A stretch of 64,000 bases of DNA from Allomuricauda sp. ARW1Y1 (GTDB taxonomy: Bacteria; Bacteroidota; Bacteroidia; Flavobacteriales; Flavobacteriaceae). Below, piece by piece: positions 43,337 to 52,132 of this stretch. The first letter of the stretch is position 1. Each line of letters opens with the position of its first letter. The notes under the pieces were generated by a model, which saw nothing but the letters and a program-made list of their open reading frames with translations, was not told where the DNA came from and ran no database searches. Made by a program: the position numbers and the translations under genes. The DNA lies in contig NZ_JACBZU010000001.1 in NCBI RefSeq assembly GCF_013407935.1, positions 806,001 through 870,000 of the forward strand. Reading direction: 5' to 3'.

Positions 43337-44308
43337 TCAACTTCCCGAAACAGCATGCGCCACATGATGTACCAGCGAAGCGGCCAATTTTGCCGTTTGC
43401 CCATCGATATCATATTTCGGGTTCATCTCGGCAATATCCAGACTGATCAATTTTCCAGAGCCGATAATCGTTTTTAAACATTCCAAAACCATATATGGGC
43501 TAAAGCCCATGGGGGAAGGGGCACTAACCCCGGGTGCGTAGGCAGAAGAGAACCCATCCAAATCGATGGTCACATAAATATGGTCCACATTTTTGGCAAA
43601 AGCATTGATCCAAGTGGTAATTTCTTCCAATAAGGGAATTTGGAAGGTGTCGTTCATCACATAAATGACATCCAGATCTCTAGCCGTTTGAAAAAGACTT
43701 CTATCATTGGCATCTTTTCGGATGCCGAGGCAGAGGTAATTAAAATCAAGGCCTTCTTTTTCGCAGTCTTTCGCTATCTGATAAAACGGGGTACCCGAGT
43801 TACTTTGCTCCGTGTTTTTCCGCAAATCAAAATGTGCATCAAAATTGATGATGCCGATGGTCTGTCCTTCTTTTTTGGCGTCCAGATACTTTTTGATGCC
43901 GTTATAATGGCCATAGGCCATATCGTGTCCGCCCCCTAAAACAATAGGGAACTGTTTTTTCTCCAATAAGGTCTTGACAGCTTCGGTAAGCTGATTTTGG
44001 GCAGACTCCATGTCGCCATCGCTGCAAACCACCGAACCAACATCGTGCAAAAGCACATTGCTCCCCAAATGGTTGGGCATTTTGGACAAACTGCTTTTGA
44101 TGACATCGGGCCCCTCAACAGCTCCGACACGACCTTGGTTTCGGCGTACGCCCTCGTCGCAGGCATAACCCAATAGGGCAATGGATTTTTTCTGTGCCTC
44201 TGGAAGCTCTTCCAAGGGGGTGCAATGCACTTTTTCGTGCAAATACAGCCACTTATTGGAGATTCTTCCGGTCCAAAGGTCTTTTTTCGGGGGAGTGTAG
44301 TGTTTCAT
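43337..44308 (-). CDS. hutG: Formimidoylglutamase
   Basis: Hydrolyses formimidoyl-glutamate to glutamate and formamide, the last hut step here. 323 residues from MKHYTPPKKDLW; a longer frame to 44347 overlaps hutU and is rejected. Arginase-fold metal motifs are visible: VLGGGHDMAYG, INFDAHFDLR and TIDLDGFSSAYAPGVSAPSP. It is 4 bp after the hutU stop, last in hutH-I-U-G. Confidence 0.92.
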   Translation of the reverse strand: MKHYTPPKKDLWTGRISNKWLYLHEKVHCTPLEELPEAQKKSIALLGYACDEGVRRNQGRVGAVEGPDVIKSSLSKMPNHLGSNVLLHDVGSVVCSDGDMESAQNQLTEAVKTLLEKKQFPIVLGGGHDMAYGHYNGIKKYLDAKKEGQTIGIINFDAHFDLRKNTEQSNSGTPFYQIAKDCEKEGLDFNYLCLGIRKDANDRSLFQTARDLDVIYVMNDTFQIPLLEEITTWINAFAKNVDHIYVTIDLDGFSSAYAPGVSAPSPMGFSPYMVLECLKTIIGSGKLISLDIAEMNPKYDIDGQTAKLAASLVHHVAHAVSGS

Positions 44309-44312
44309 CACA

Positions 44313-46316
44313 TTAAAAAAGGTCGTCCAACATATCGGTCTCCACAAGATAGGGCAAAGTTACCTTTAAATTTGGGGTGCGTTCCATTTCTCGTTCAATG
44401 GCAAAACGGGCTTCTTTGTTCCTTGCCCAACTTCTTCGGGAAATCCCATTGTTCACATCAAAAAACAGCATTTTCTTTAATCGGTTTGATGCCTCTTTGG
44501 AACCATCGAGCACCATGCCAAATCCGCCATTGATCACTTCGCCCCATCCTACGCCGCCACCATTATGGATGGACACCCACGTGGCTCCCCTAAAGCTGTC
44601 GCCAATCACATTCTGAATGGCCATATCGGCGGTAAATTTGCTGCCATCGTAAATGTTGCTGGTTTCTCGAAAGGGCGAATCTGTCCCGCTTACATCGTGA
44701 TGGTCGCGTCCCAAAACTACAGGAGCACTGATTTCCCCCTTGGCAATGGCCGTATTGAAGGCATCTGCAATCTTGCTTCGCCCCTCGGCATCGGCATAGA
44801 GGATTCGAGCTTGCGAACCTACCACCAATTTGTTCTGTTCCGCTTCCGAAATCCATTTGATATTGTCCTGCATTTGCTGTTGGATTTCTTCGGGCGCTTC
44901 GGATTTTATCTTTTTCATCACTTCAAGGGCAATGGCATCCGTTTTTTGAAGGTCTTCCGGATTGCCCGAAGTGCAGACCCATCGGAAGGGGCCAAATCCG
45001 TAATCAAAACACATGGGTCCCAAAATATCCTGAACGTAAGACGGATATCTGAAATCAATGTTGTTTTTGGCCATTACATCACCGCCCGCACGGGAAACTT
45101 CCAATAGAAAGGCATTGCCGTAATCAAAGAAGTAGGTGCCTTTGGCCGTGTGTTTGTTGATGGCATTGATCTGTCTTCGCAACGATTCCTGTACTTTCTC
45201 TTTGAACACTTTCGGATTTTCCACCATTAAGGCGTTGGATGCTTCAAAAGAGAGTCCTGCTGGGTAATAACCGCCTGCCCAAGGATTGTGCAAGGAGGTT
45301 TGGTCGGAACCCAGATGAACAAAAATATTTTCCTCATCAAACCGTTCCCAAACATCCACCACATTGCCAATGTAAGCCAAGGAAACCACTTCCTTATTTG
45401 CCACGGCCTCTTTGGTGCGAACAACCAACAGGTCCAAATCGGCCAATAATTCATCCACCCAACCTTGTTCGTGTCGTTTTTTGGCAGCTTCGGGGTTGAC
45501 TTCGGCACAGATGGTGATGCCCCCGGCAATATTTCCTGCTTTGGGTTGTGCACCGCTCATTCCTCCAAGTCCAGCGGTCAAAAAAATCTTGCCTTCGGGC
45601 GATTCGTTTGGCTTCAATACTTTCCGAAAAGCGTTCATAACGGTGATAGCCGTTCCGTGAACAATGCCTTGTGGGCCAATGTACATGTAGGAACCTGCCG
45701 TCATCTGTCCGTATTGTGTCACACCAAGTGCATTGTATTTTTCCCAATCATCGGGTTGGGAGTAGTTGGGAATCATCATCCCGTTGGTGACCACGACCCT
45801 TGGCGCTTCCTTGGAGGATGGAAAAAGTCCCATCGGATGCCCGGAATACATGTGCAGGGTCTGTTCCTCGGTCATTTCCGCCAAATATTTCATGGTGAGC
45901 AGGTACTGTGCCCAATTTTGAAAAACTGCTCCATTGCCCCCATAAGTGATCAATTCTTCGGGATGCTGGGCCACAGCAGGGTCCAAATTGTTTTGGATCA
46001 TGAGCATGATGGCTGCCGCCTGATGTGTTTTGGCAGGGTATTCCGAAATGGGCCGTGCATACATTTCATAATCGGGTTTGAACCGATGCATGTAGATGCG
46101 ACCATAGGTTTTTAGCTCCTCCGAAAATTCTGGGGCCAGTTCCTTGTGCCAAGCCTCGGGAAAATAGCGTAGCGCATTCTGTACGGCCAATTTTTTCTCC
46201 TCTTTGGAAAGGATATCCTTCCGTTTTGGGGCAGGGTTGCCGTTTTTTGGATATGCCTTTCTAGGTGGAAGCTCTTCAGGTAGGCCTTGTGATATCTGTT
46301 GCTGAAATTCGGTCAT
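44313..46316 (-). CDS. hutU: Urocanate hydratase
   Basis: Adds water to urocanate to give imidazolone propionate, using tightly bound NAD. 667 residues, the longer type seen in Bacteroidota (E. coli-type enzymes have about 555). It shows TYGGNGAVFQNWAQYLLTMKYL, VTQYGQMTAGSYMYIGPQGIVHGT, LTAGLGGMSGAQPKA and the C-terminal HDVSGTDSPFRETSNIYDGS. Lies 10 bp after hutI in the operon. Confidence 0.95.
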   Translation of the reverse strand: MTEFQQQISQGLPEELPPRKAYPKNGNPAPKRKDILSKEEKKLAVQNALRYFPEAWHKELAPEFSEELKTYGRIYMHRFKPDYEMYARPISEYPAKTHQAAAIMLMIQNNLDPAVAQHPEELITYGGNGAVFQNWAQYLLTMKYLAEMTEEQTLHMYSGHPMGLFPSSKEAPRVVVTNGMMIPNYSQPDDWEKYNALGVTQYGQMTAGSYMYIGPQGIVHGTAITVMNAFRKVLKPNESPEGKIFLTAGLGGMSGAQPKAGNIAGGITICAEVNPEAAKKRHEQGWVDELLADLDLLVVRTKEAVANKEVVSLAYIGNVVDVWERFDEENIFVHLGSDQTSLHNPWAGGYYPAGLSFEASNALMVENPKVFKEKVQESLRRQINAINKHTAKGTYFFDYGNAFLLEVSRAGGDVMAKNNIDFRYPSYVQDILGPMCFDYGFGPFRWVCTSGNPEDLQKTDAIALEVMKKIKSEAPEEIQQQMQDNIKWISEAEQNKLVVGSQARILYADAEGRSKIADAFNTAIAKGEISAPVVLGRDHHDVSGTDSPFRETSNIYDGSKFTADMAIQNVIGDSFRGATWVSIHNGGGVGWGEVINGGFGMVLDGSKEASNRLKKMLFFDVNNGISRRSWARNKEARFAIEREMERTPNLKVTLPYLVETDMLDDLF

Positions 46317-46326
46317 AATTCAATTT

Positions 46327-47553
46327 TTAGTGGATGGGCGTTCCTTTTTTCCAAACTTCACTAGGCTTTAATTGCCCTTGGTGATAGGTGATTTCTTGAT
46401 AATTAGCTGTCGGGAAGATTACAAAGTCAGCTACTGCTCCAGCCTCCAGTTTGCCCCGGTCTGTCAAACGCAGGGCCGCAGCAGCCCTGTATGTGATACC
46501 TGCCAAAACTTCGGTGTTCGAGAGTTTTTCAAAGGTGCCCAAAATACTGGCTTGGGTCAACAGGTCGCCCATAGGTGCGGACCCTGGATTGTGGTCACTG
46601 GCAATGGACAAAGCACCGCCTGCATCCAAAATTTTGCGGGCAGGGGTGTAAGCACATCCCAAACCGATGGACGCTCCGGGCAAGGCTGTGGCTATGGTAT
46701 TGCTCTTGGCCAGCAATTGAATCTCTTTTTCGGTGCTGACCTCCAAATGGTCGGCGCTTACGGCATCAAAGTCCACAGCTACTTGACTACCTCCTGTGGT
46801 AAATTGGTCGGCGTGCACGGTAATGTCGAATCCCATTTCTTTCGCCTTTTGGAAATAAGGTCTGATTTCTTCAGGGGAAAAAGCACTTTCCTCCACAAAG
46901 GCATCCACCCGGCGAGCCAAGTTTTCTGCTTTGATCATCGGGAACAATTCATGAATGATAACGTCCAAATACTCCTTCTCCTGATGCCAATCTTTGGGTT
47001 TCATGTGGGCAGCCAAACAAGTTGGGATCAATGTAGCAGTTGAGGTTGCATTGGCCTGCTGGATAGCGCGGAGCATTTTCAATTCTTCATCCACGGAAAG
47101 GCCGTACCCGCTTTTTACTTCTATGGTGGTAACGCCGTTTTTGAGATGCTTTGCGCTTCTGGCAAGAATCCCTTCTACCAATTCTTGTTGTGATGCCTTT
47201 CGGGTCTGGGTCACCGTATCCCAGATACCGCCACCGGCCTTGGCAATCTCCCAATAGGTCTTTCCTGCATTTCGGTAAGCATAATCTCGGGCACGGGTTC
47301 CGCCAAAACAAATATGGGTGTGCGAGTCTACAAAGCCGGGCAAACAAACATGATCTCCTTCAATGTGGTGGATGTCGACATCATCGGATTTCAACTCGTC
47401 AAAAACACCGACTTTGCGTATTTTTCCTTCGGAAACCAAAATACCCCCACGTTCAATGATGGGCAGTTGCTCATCTTTGAGCGCTCCTTTTAAGGGGAGT
47501 CCTGTCATGGGAAGTAATTGGGCAAAGGGGCCTATCAATAGTGGTCTGTTCAT
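46327..47553 (-). CDS. hutI: Imidazolonepropionase
   Basis: Opens the ring of imidazolone propionate to formimidoyl-glutamate. 408 residues, amidohydrolase fold. Metal motif VDSHTHICFGGTR near the N-terminus, then HADQFTTGGS, DHLEVST and SDHNPGSAP. I start at MNRPLLIGPFAQ (47553), 1 bp after the hutH stop; an ATG at 47577 would overlap hutH by 23 bp. Confidence 0.93.
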   Translation of the reverse strand: MNRPLLIGPFAQLLPMTGLPLKGALKDEQLPIIERGGILVSEGKIRKVGVFDELKSDDVDIHHIEGDHVCLPGFVDSHTHICFGGTRARDYAYRNAGKTYWEIAKAGGGIWDTVTQTRKASQQELVEGILARSAKHLKNGVTTIEVKSGYGLSVDEELKMLRAIQQANATSTATLIPTCLAAHMKPKDWHQEKEYLDVIIHELFPMIKAENLARRVDAFVEESAFSPEEIRPYFQKAKEMGFDITVHADQFTTGGSQVAVDFDAVSADHLEVSTEKEIQLLAKSNTIATALPGASIGLGCAYTPARKILDAGGALSIASDHNPGSAPMGDLLTQASILGTFEKLSNTEVLAGITYRAAAALRLTDRGKLEAGAVADFVIFPTANYQEITYHQGQLKPSEVWKKGTPIH

Positions 47554-47554
47554 G

Positions 47555-49132
47555 CTAGTATGTTTCAAATTCATCAAGGTGTGGCGTATTCCACTTCAGT
47601 TGTTTTTCATCCATCACACGGTCTACCAAATCAATGATTTCACCGTTTTGGATGATTTCGATTCCTTTTTCGATGTCATCGGCAAAGACACGGTCGTTTT
47701 CGGCAAAAGCCACCTTGGTTCTCAGGAAGGTATGGATTTCATCCAACAGAATGCCCGATTTTAAAGGTTTTCTGTATTCAAAGGCCTGTGCTGCCGTCAA
47801 CAATTCAATGGCGAGGATTTTCTCTACATTCCCAATAATGTTGAGCGCTTTTCTACCGCTGATGGAACCCATGCTCACATGGTCTTCCTGTCCCAAAGAG
47901 GTTGGGATACTGTCCGCACTGGCAGGAAAGCAAAGGCTTTTGTTCTCGCTGGCCAAAGCAGCGGAGGTGTACTGCAAGATCATATAGCCCGAATTGATGC
48001 CCGTATCCTTCATCAATAATTTGGGAACACCAGGGCTATTGCCTTCCAGGGCCAAGTAGATGCGTCGGTCGGAGATGTTTCCGATTTCCGAAGCTGCCAA
48101 AGCTGCATAATCCAAGGCCATGGCCAAGGGCTGTCCGTGGAAATTGCCCCCGCTGATGGTCAATTCATCATTGACAATGACGGGATTGTCGGTGACCGAG
48201 TTGAGCTCGATTTCCAATAGCTCTTTCAGGTGAAGCCAAGCATTTCGCGAAGCGCCATGCACTTGAGGCATACAACGAAGGGAGTAGGGGTCTTGCACCC
48301 GTTCGCAATCGATATGGTCTTCCAAGATCTCGGAACCTTGGAGCAGGGTGCGTATCCTGCCTGCTACGTGCTGATTGCCTTTGAAGGGCCGTAGTTCATG
48401 CAATTCTTCAAAAAAAGGCTTCATGGAACCTTGCAGTCCTTCGAGCATCATGGCACCGACAATATCGGCTTGACGCAGACAGCGTTGCAATTTATGAAGG
48501 ACCAACACCCCGTGGGCTGCGATAAATTGGGTGCCGTTGATCAAGGCGAGACCTTCTTTTGGACCCAATTCCAAGGGTTGCAACCCTGTTTGTTGAAATA
48601 ATTCTTGTGTTGGGATGGTTTCACCTTGGTATTCCACCTTACCCAAACCAATTAATGGTAAAAACAAATGGGATAGGGGCGCCAAATCGCCAGAAGCCCC
48701 GACCGAACCTTGGGATGGCACCACGGGAATGGCATCGTTTTCCAAATGCCAAAGCATGCGTTGCAGGGTGGTTTCAGCGATGCCTGAATAGCCCTTGGCC
48801 AAGGCATGGATTTTTAGAATCAACATGATTTTGGCCAATTCCGTGGAAATGGGTTCCCCGACGCCTACGCTGTGACTTTTCAGTATATTGGATTGAAGGA
48901 TTTTGGTGTCCGCTTTGGAAATTTTGGTGTTGCACAAAGGACCAAAACCTGTATTGATGCCGTACACCGTATCGCCTTTTTCCACGATACGTTGCACCCG
49001 TTGGTAACTTGCATTCACATTTTTGAGGCATTCCTTGGAGAAAACACCTTTTATGGTGCCATGGGCCAAGCCCAAAGCTATACTCGCGGTCAAATGGTCT
49101 TCGCCAAAGTGAAATGTTCGGTCTGTCGCCAT
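47555..49132 (-). CDS. hutH: Histidine ammonia-lyase
   Basis: First hut step: deaminates histidine to urocanate. 525 residues. GSVGASGDLAPLSH contains the Ala-Ser-Gly that cyclises to the MIO electrophile. YGINTGFGPL and the central QDPYSLRCMPQVHGA also match. First gene of hutH-hutI-hutU-hutG, so the operon turns histidine into glutamate and formamide. The divergent LysR gene is the likely regulator. Confidence 0.95.
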   Translation of the reverse strand: MATDRTFHFGEDHLTASIALGLAHGTIKGVFSKECLKNVNASYQRVQRIVEKGDTVYGINTGFGPLCNTKISKADTKILQSNILKSHSVGVGEPISTELAKIMLILKIHALAKGYSGIAETTLQRMLWHLENDAIPVVPSQGSVGASGDLAPLSHLFLPLIGLGKVEYQGETIPTQELFQQTGLQPLELGPKEGLALINGTQFIAAHGVLVLHKLQRCLRQADIVGAMMLEGLQGSMKPFFEELHELRPFKGNQHVAGRIRTLLQGSEILEDHIDCERVQDPYSLRCMPQVHGASRNAWLHLKELLEIELNSVTDNPVIVNDELTISGGNFHGQPLAMALDYAALAASEIGNISDRRIYLALEGNSPGVPKLLMKDTGINSGYMILQYTSAALASENKSLCFPASADSIPTSLGQEDHVSMGSISGRKALNIIGNVEKILAIELLTAAQAFEYRKPLKSGILLDEIHTFLRTKVAFAENDRVFADDIEKGIEIIQNGEIIDLVDRVMDEKQLKWNTPHLDEFETY

Positions 49133-49187
49133 ATTTTTAGATTAGATTACTAACTGATTGTCCGCGATACTCCCATGAATTAAAAGA

Positions 49188-49260
49188 TGTCAGGTCGAGC
49201 GCAGTCGAGACCTTTTTTAGGAATCTAAGTTCAATAACTTCTCGACTGCGCTCGAAGTGA
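49188..49260. repeat. REP-like paired element in the hut control region
   Basis: TGTCAGGTCGAGCGCAGTCG (left arm) and TTCTCGACTGCGCTCGAAGT (right arm) flank about 35 bp. Confidence 0.85.
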
Positions 49261-49319
49261 TATTGAGGCATGATTAATCGCGGTTATTCAAAAGTATCAA
49301 TTAGGTTTAATAATTGCCA

Positions 49320-49349
49320 ATACTTATTTTTGTAATAATCAATAAGTAT
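49320..49349. promoter_or_regulatory. Inverted repeat at the LysR gene start
   Basis: ATACTTATT (49320-49328) and AATAAGTAT (49341-49349) are perfect inverted halves, 12 bp apart. They overlap a -7-like TATTTTTG (49325-49332) and the LysR ATG (49348). Candidate autoregulatory operator. Confidence 0.5.
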
Positions 49350-50235
49350 GAATTATCAAATAGAGCTTCGACATTTCATCTATTTTTTGGCCGTGGCCGA
49401 AGAGCTTCACTATCGGAAAGCTGCCGAAAAGCTATTTATTTCTCAGCCTGGTTTGAGTACCCAAATCAAACAGATGGAGGAAATATTGGACACTCAACTG
49501 TTTGTAAGGGACAAGAAGAAAGTCAGCCTGACCCCAGCAGGTGAGTTTTTGAAAAAGGAGGTGGAATTCATCCTGAATCATCTGGAACAGACCAAAAAGC
49601 AAGTCAAACTCATTGGAGAGGGACAGTTAGGGGAAGTGCGAATCGGTTTTTTGGGTTCGGCCATGCAAAATGTTGTGCCGAATCTATTGCTTCAGTTAAA
49701 GGAAAAGTTTCCCACCGTGCACACTACTTTGGAGGAGCTTTCCAATCGGGCACAGATCAATGCTATTTTGGCTGACCGTTTGGATTTGGGCTTTGTCCGA
49801 TTGTCGCGTGTCCCCAGAGGACTCGAGGTTAAACCTGTTTTTGAGGATACCTTTTCCTTGGTATTGCCGGAGAATCATCCTTTGGATGAATCCAATTTTA
49901 TGGGTATCCATCAGGTGGCGGATGAGGATTTTATACTGTTTTCCCAAGATTATAGTCCCATGTACTATGATACGGTGCTCAGTATTTGCGAGGATAGCGG
50001 TTTTGTGCCCCGGGTTTCCCATAAATCGGTGCATGCGCAGACCATTTTTAAATTAGTGGAGAACAAACTGGGTATCGCCATTGTACCGACTACGCTTCAA
50101 TATGGATTCCAAATGAAGGTAAAGTTTATCGAAATGGAAACTATAAAGCAAAGGGCCGTGTTGAGCATGGTCTGGAAAACGGATAATCGGAACCCTGCGC
50201 TCCAAAAATGTATGGACTTGCTCAATAAATTATGA
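49348..50235 (+). CDS. LysR-family transcriptional regulator, probable regulator of the hut operon
   Basis: 295 residues. Winged helix-turn-helix at 1-65 (LRHFIYFLAVAEELHYRKAAEKLFISQPGLSTQIKQMEEIL), then a periplasmic-binding-protein-like effector domain (RIGFLGSAMQNVVPNLLLQLKEKFP...). It is divergent from hutH; the usual LysR logic makes the hut operon its target and urocanate or histidine the likely effector, but that is inference. Many other bacteria control hut with HutC, which is not seen here. Confidence 0.85.
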   Translation: MNYQIELRHFIYFLAVAEELHYRKAAEKLFISQPGLSTQIKQMEEILDTQLFVRDKKKVSLTPAGEFLKKEVEFILNHLEQTKKQVKLIGEGQLGEVRIGFLGSAMQNVVPNLLLQLKEKFPTVHTTLEELSNRAQINAILADRLDLGFVRLSRVPRGLEVKPVFEDTFSLVLPENHPLDESNFMGIHQVADEDFILFSQDYSPMYYDTVLSICEDSGFVPRVSHKSVHAQTIFKLVENKLGIAIVPTTLQYGFQMKVKFIEMETIKQRAVLSMVWKTDNRNPALQKCMDLLNKL

Positions 50236-50265
50236 TGTGAATATTTTGGGGTGTAACTTTGGATT

Positions 50266-50361
50266 TGTCAATTCGAGTGATTTCTGGAGTGAAGCGAAGA
50301 AAATTGTATTGAGAATTAGCGTTTCAACTGCTAAGTAGTTCTCGACTGCGCTCGAACTGAC
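50266..50361. repeat. REP-like element, one arm decayed
   Basis: Intact right arm TTCTCGACTGCGCTCGAACT (50339-50358). The left arm is degraded (TTGTCAATTCGAGTGATT; GAGTGAAGCGAAG). Confidence 0.7.
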
Positions 50362-50411
50362 GTTTTGTTTGCAATCAGCTTTTGAATAAATAAAAATCAA
50401 TTTTTACAAGT

Positions 50412-50966
50412 ATGATTTTTGAATTAATTAAGGAGCGAAGAAGTATTTTTCCTCCACAATACGTAGATAAGCCCATCGCTAAAGAGATCTTGGAAAAGAT
50501 TTTGGAAGCGGCCAACTGGGCACCTACCCATAAAAAAACGGAACCTTGGCGCTTTAAGGTGTTAACCGGTACAAAGAAGGATGAAATGGGGGTATTCCTT
50601 TCCGAAAAGTATCAGGAAGTGGACCCAAAACCAAAACAGACCACTATAAACAAATTAAAAGAGAACCCTGCACGTTCCGCTGCAGTGATTGCCATTTGCA
50701 TGCAACGTGACCCTAAGGAAAGCCTTCCAGAATGGGAGGAAATCGCCTCAACGGCCATGGCGGTGCAAAATATGTGGTTGTGTTGCACCGAATTGGGTAT
50801 TGGCAGTTATTGGTCGTCGCCCGGACTCATTAAATACATGGATGAGTTTTTTGACCTAAATGAAGGCGAAAAGTGTTTAGGCTTTTTCTATATGGGTTAT
50901 TTTGATGGAGAAGTGATTCCTTCTGCAAGAACACCCATCGCTGATAAAGTGGGGTGGTTTGACTAA
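50412..50966 (+). CDS. Nitroreductase-family FMN oxidoreductase
   Basis: 184 residues. Opens ELIKERRSIFPPQYVDKPI, with EAANWAPTHKKTEPWRF for FMN binding and STAMAVQNMWLCCTELGIGSYWSSPG in the second half. This is the single-domain YdjA-like group. The physiological substrate is unknown. Its stop overlaps that of the convergent DUF456 gene by 4 bp. Confidence 0.85.
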   Translation: MIFELIKERRSIFPPQYVDKPIAKEILEKILEAANWAPTHKKTEPWRFKVLTGTKKDEMGVFLSEKYQEVDPKPKQTTINKLKENPARSAAVIAICMQRDPKESLPEWEEIASTAMAVQNMWLCCTELGIGSYWSSPGLIKYMDEFFDLNEGEKCLGFFYMGYFDGEVIPSARTPIADKVGWFD

Positions 50967-51475
50967 CTAAACGTAAACAGGTCGCCTGCGTATTTGATGG
51001 TGATGTATACGTAAAAAACAGCGTACAGGGCAGTTACCACAAACTTCATAAAAGTACCGGTCAAAAACCCTAAAAATGAACCGAAAGCCGCCTTCATGGC
51101 GGTTTTTTTATTGGCTTTGTTCAGTAATTCACCGACCAAAGCACCAATAAATGGCCAAATGATAATACCCAATGGACCAAATATGGGAACAACCAAGGCA
51201 ACCAGAAGTCCTACAATCGTGCCCCACATCCCTGCTTTACTGCCACCAAAGCGTTTGGTGCCCATGGCGGGTATCACATAGTCCAAAACGGTAATGGCAA
51301 TGGCGATCACAAAGGTTACTCCCAGAACCCACCAGTTATCCGGAACGGCTTTGGTCAAATAGAGCAGTAGTAGGCCCACCCAGCTAATGGGAGGTCCTGG
51401 CAATACGGGCAAAAAGCTACCCAGTATCCCCACCAGCATCAGCAGAAAGCCTAAAATAAGGAGAGCAATGTCCAT
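50963..51475 (-). CDS. DUF456 integral membrane protein
   Basis: 170 residues with four or five membrane segments. LGFLLMLVGILGSFLPVLPGPPISWVGLLLLYL is the diagnostic opening; a GTKRFGGSKAGMWGTIVGLL glycine-rich repeat and a C-terminal membrane helix follow. Inner membrane, function unknown. Single gene. Confidence 0.88.
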   Translation of the reverse strand: MDIALLILGFLLMLVGILGSFLPVLPGPPISWVGLLLLYLTKAVPDNWWVLGVTFVIAIAITVLDYVIPAMGTKRFGGSKAGMWGTIVGLLVALVVPIFGPLGIIIWPFIGALVGELLNKANKKTAMKAAFGSFLGFLTGTFMKFVVTALYAVFYVYITIKYAGDLFTFS

Positions 51476-51561
51476 GGTCGTGTTTTCATATTAGACAAAT
51501 GTAGCCGACAATTGTTACAAACAAAATCAAAATAAAACCCTGTCCCTAATTTTTCCGTAGG

Positions 51562-51569
51562 TACATTTG
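51562..51569 (+). promoter_or_regulatory. -7 box TACATTTG upstream of the His-rich protein
   Basis: TACATTTG ends 19 bp before the GTG at 51589, giving a leader of about 14 nt. Confidence 0.4.
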
Positions 51570-51588
51570 AAACAGAATATAAAAGGTT

Positions 51589-52041
51589 GTGGAATCGAGA
51601 AACGCACATACGGAAAAAGGTTTGGTCCGAATAGGATGTACCCTAATGTGCCTGTTTTATTTATTGGGACTGTTTAATACTGTTGTATTGGAAACCCTTC
51701 ACGAGGTTTCCCACGCGTTATCCCCTAGAACCCATCATCATAACTTTACTTCGGAACACAAAGCCATTGACTATTCTTCCTTGGAGGCCATGGCCGGACA
51801 CTCGCACGAAGCTTTGGAGGCATTGAAGGAATTATTGCAAAACAGTCCATCCGATAAACAGGAAATGCCCGAAAATAAGAACCTAAAATTGGATAAACAT
51901 TTTACCGTTGCAAGTCGTACCGAATCCAACCTACAGGAGCTTGAAGTTAAAAATGTGTGTTGGGGATATCAAGATGGTGCGCTTGCGTGGTATCAAACGG
52001 TAAACACGCCTCCTCCCCAGCATGATCAGCACCTAAACTAG
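51589..52041 (+). CDS. His-rich single-pass membrane protein upstream of a TonB-dependent receptor
   Basis: 150 residues from a GTG start; an internal ATG at 51640 would start inside the membrane segment and is less likely. One hydrophobic segment (CTLMCLFYLLGLFNTVVL, about 17-34) is followed by a probable extracytoplasmic domain with HEVSHALSPRTHHHNF, EHKAID and AGHSHEALEAL, and it ends PPPQHDQHLN. Histidine clusters next to a receptor gene suggest a metal-binding accessory protein. Not a family I recognise. The receptor starts 91 bp downstream. Confidence 0.6.
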   Translation: MESRNAHTEKGLVRIGCTLMCLFYLLGLFNTVVLETLHEVSHALSPRTHHHNFTSEHKAIDYSSLEAMAGHSHEALEALKELLQNSPSDKQEMPENKNLKLDKHFTVASRTESNLQELEVKNVCWGYQDGALAWYQTVNTPPPQHDQHLN

Positions 52042-52132
52042 ACCACTTTATTATCAGTTTTATTTCCTATTGAAACTGGTCTAGTCCCTTATTGCCAAAT
52101 TTTAATCACCACACAAATTTAATTACAACGAC

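Noticed and set aside
44565..45107. Long plus-strand frame of 180 residues inside hutU
   Set aside because: Antisense shadow of a strongly conserved enzyme; no family features.
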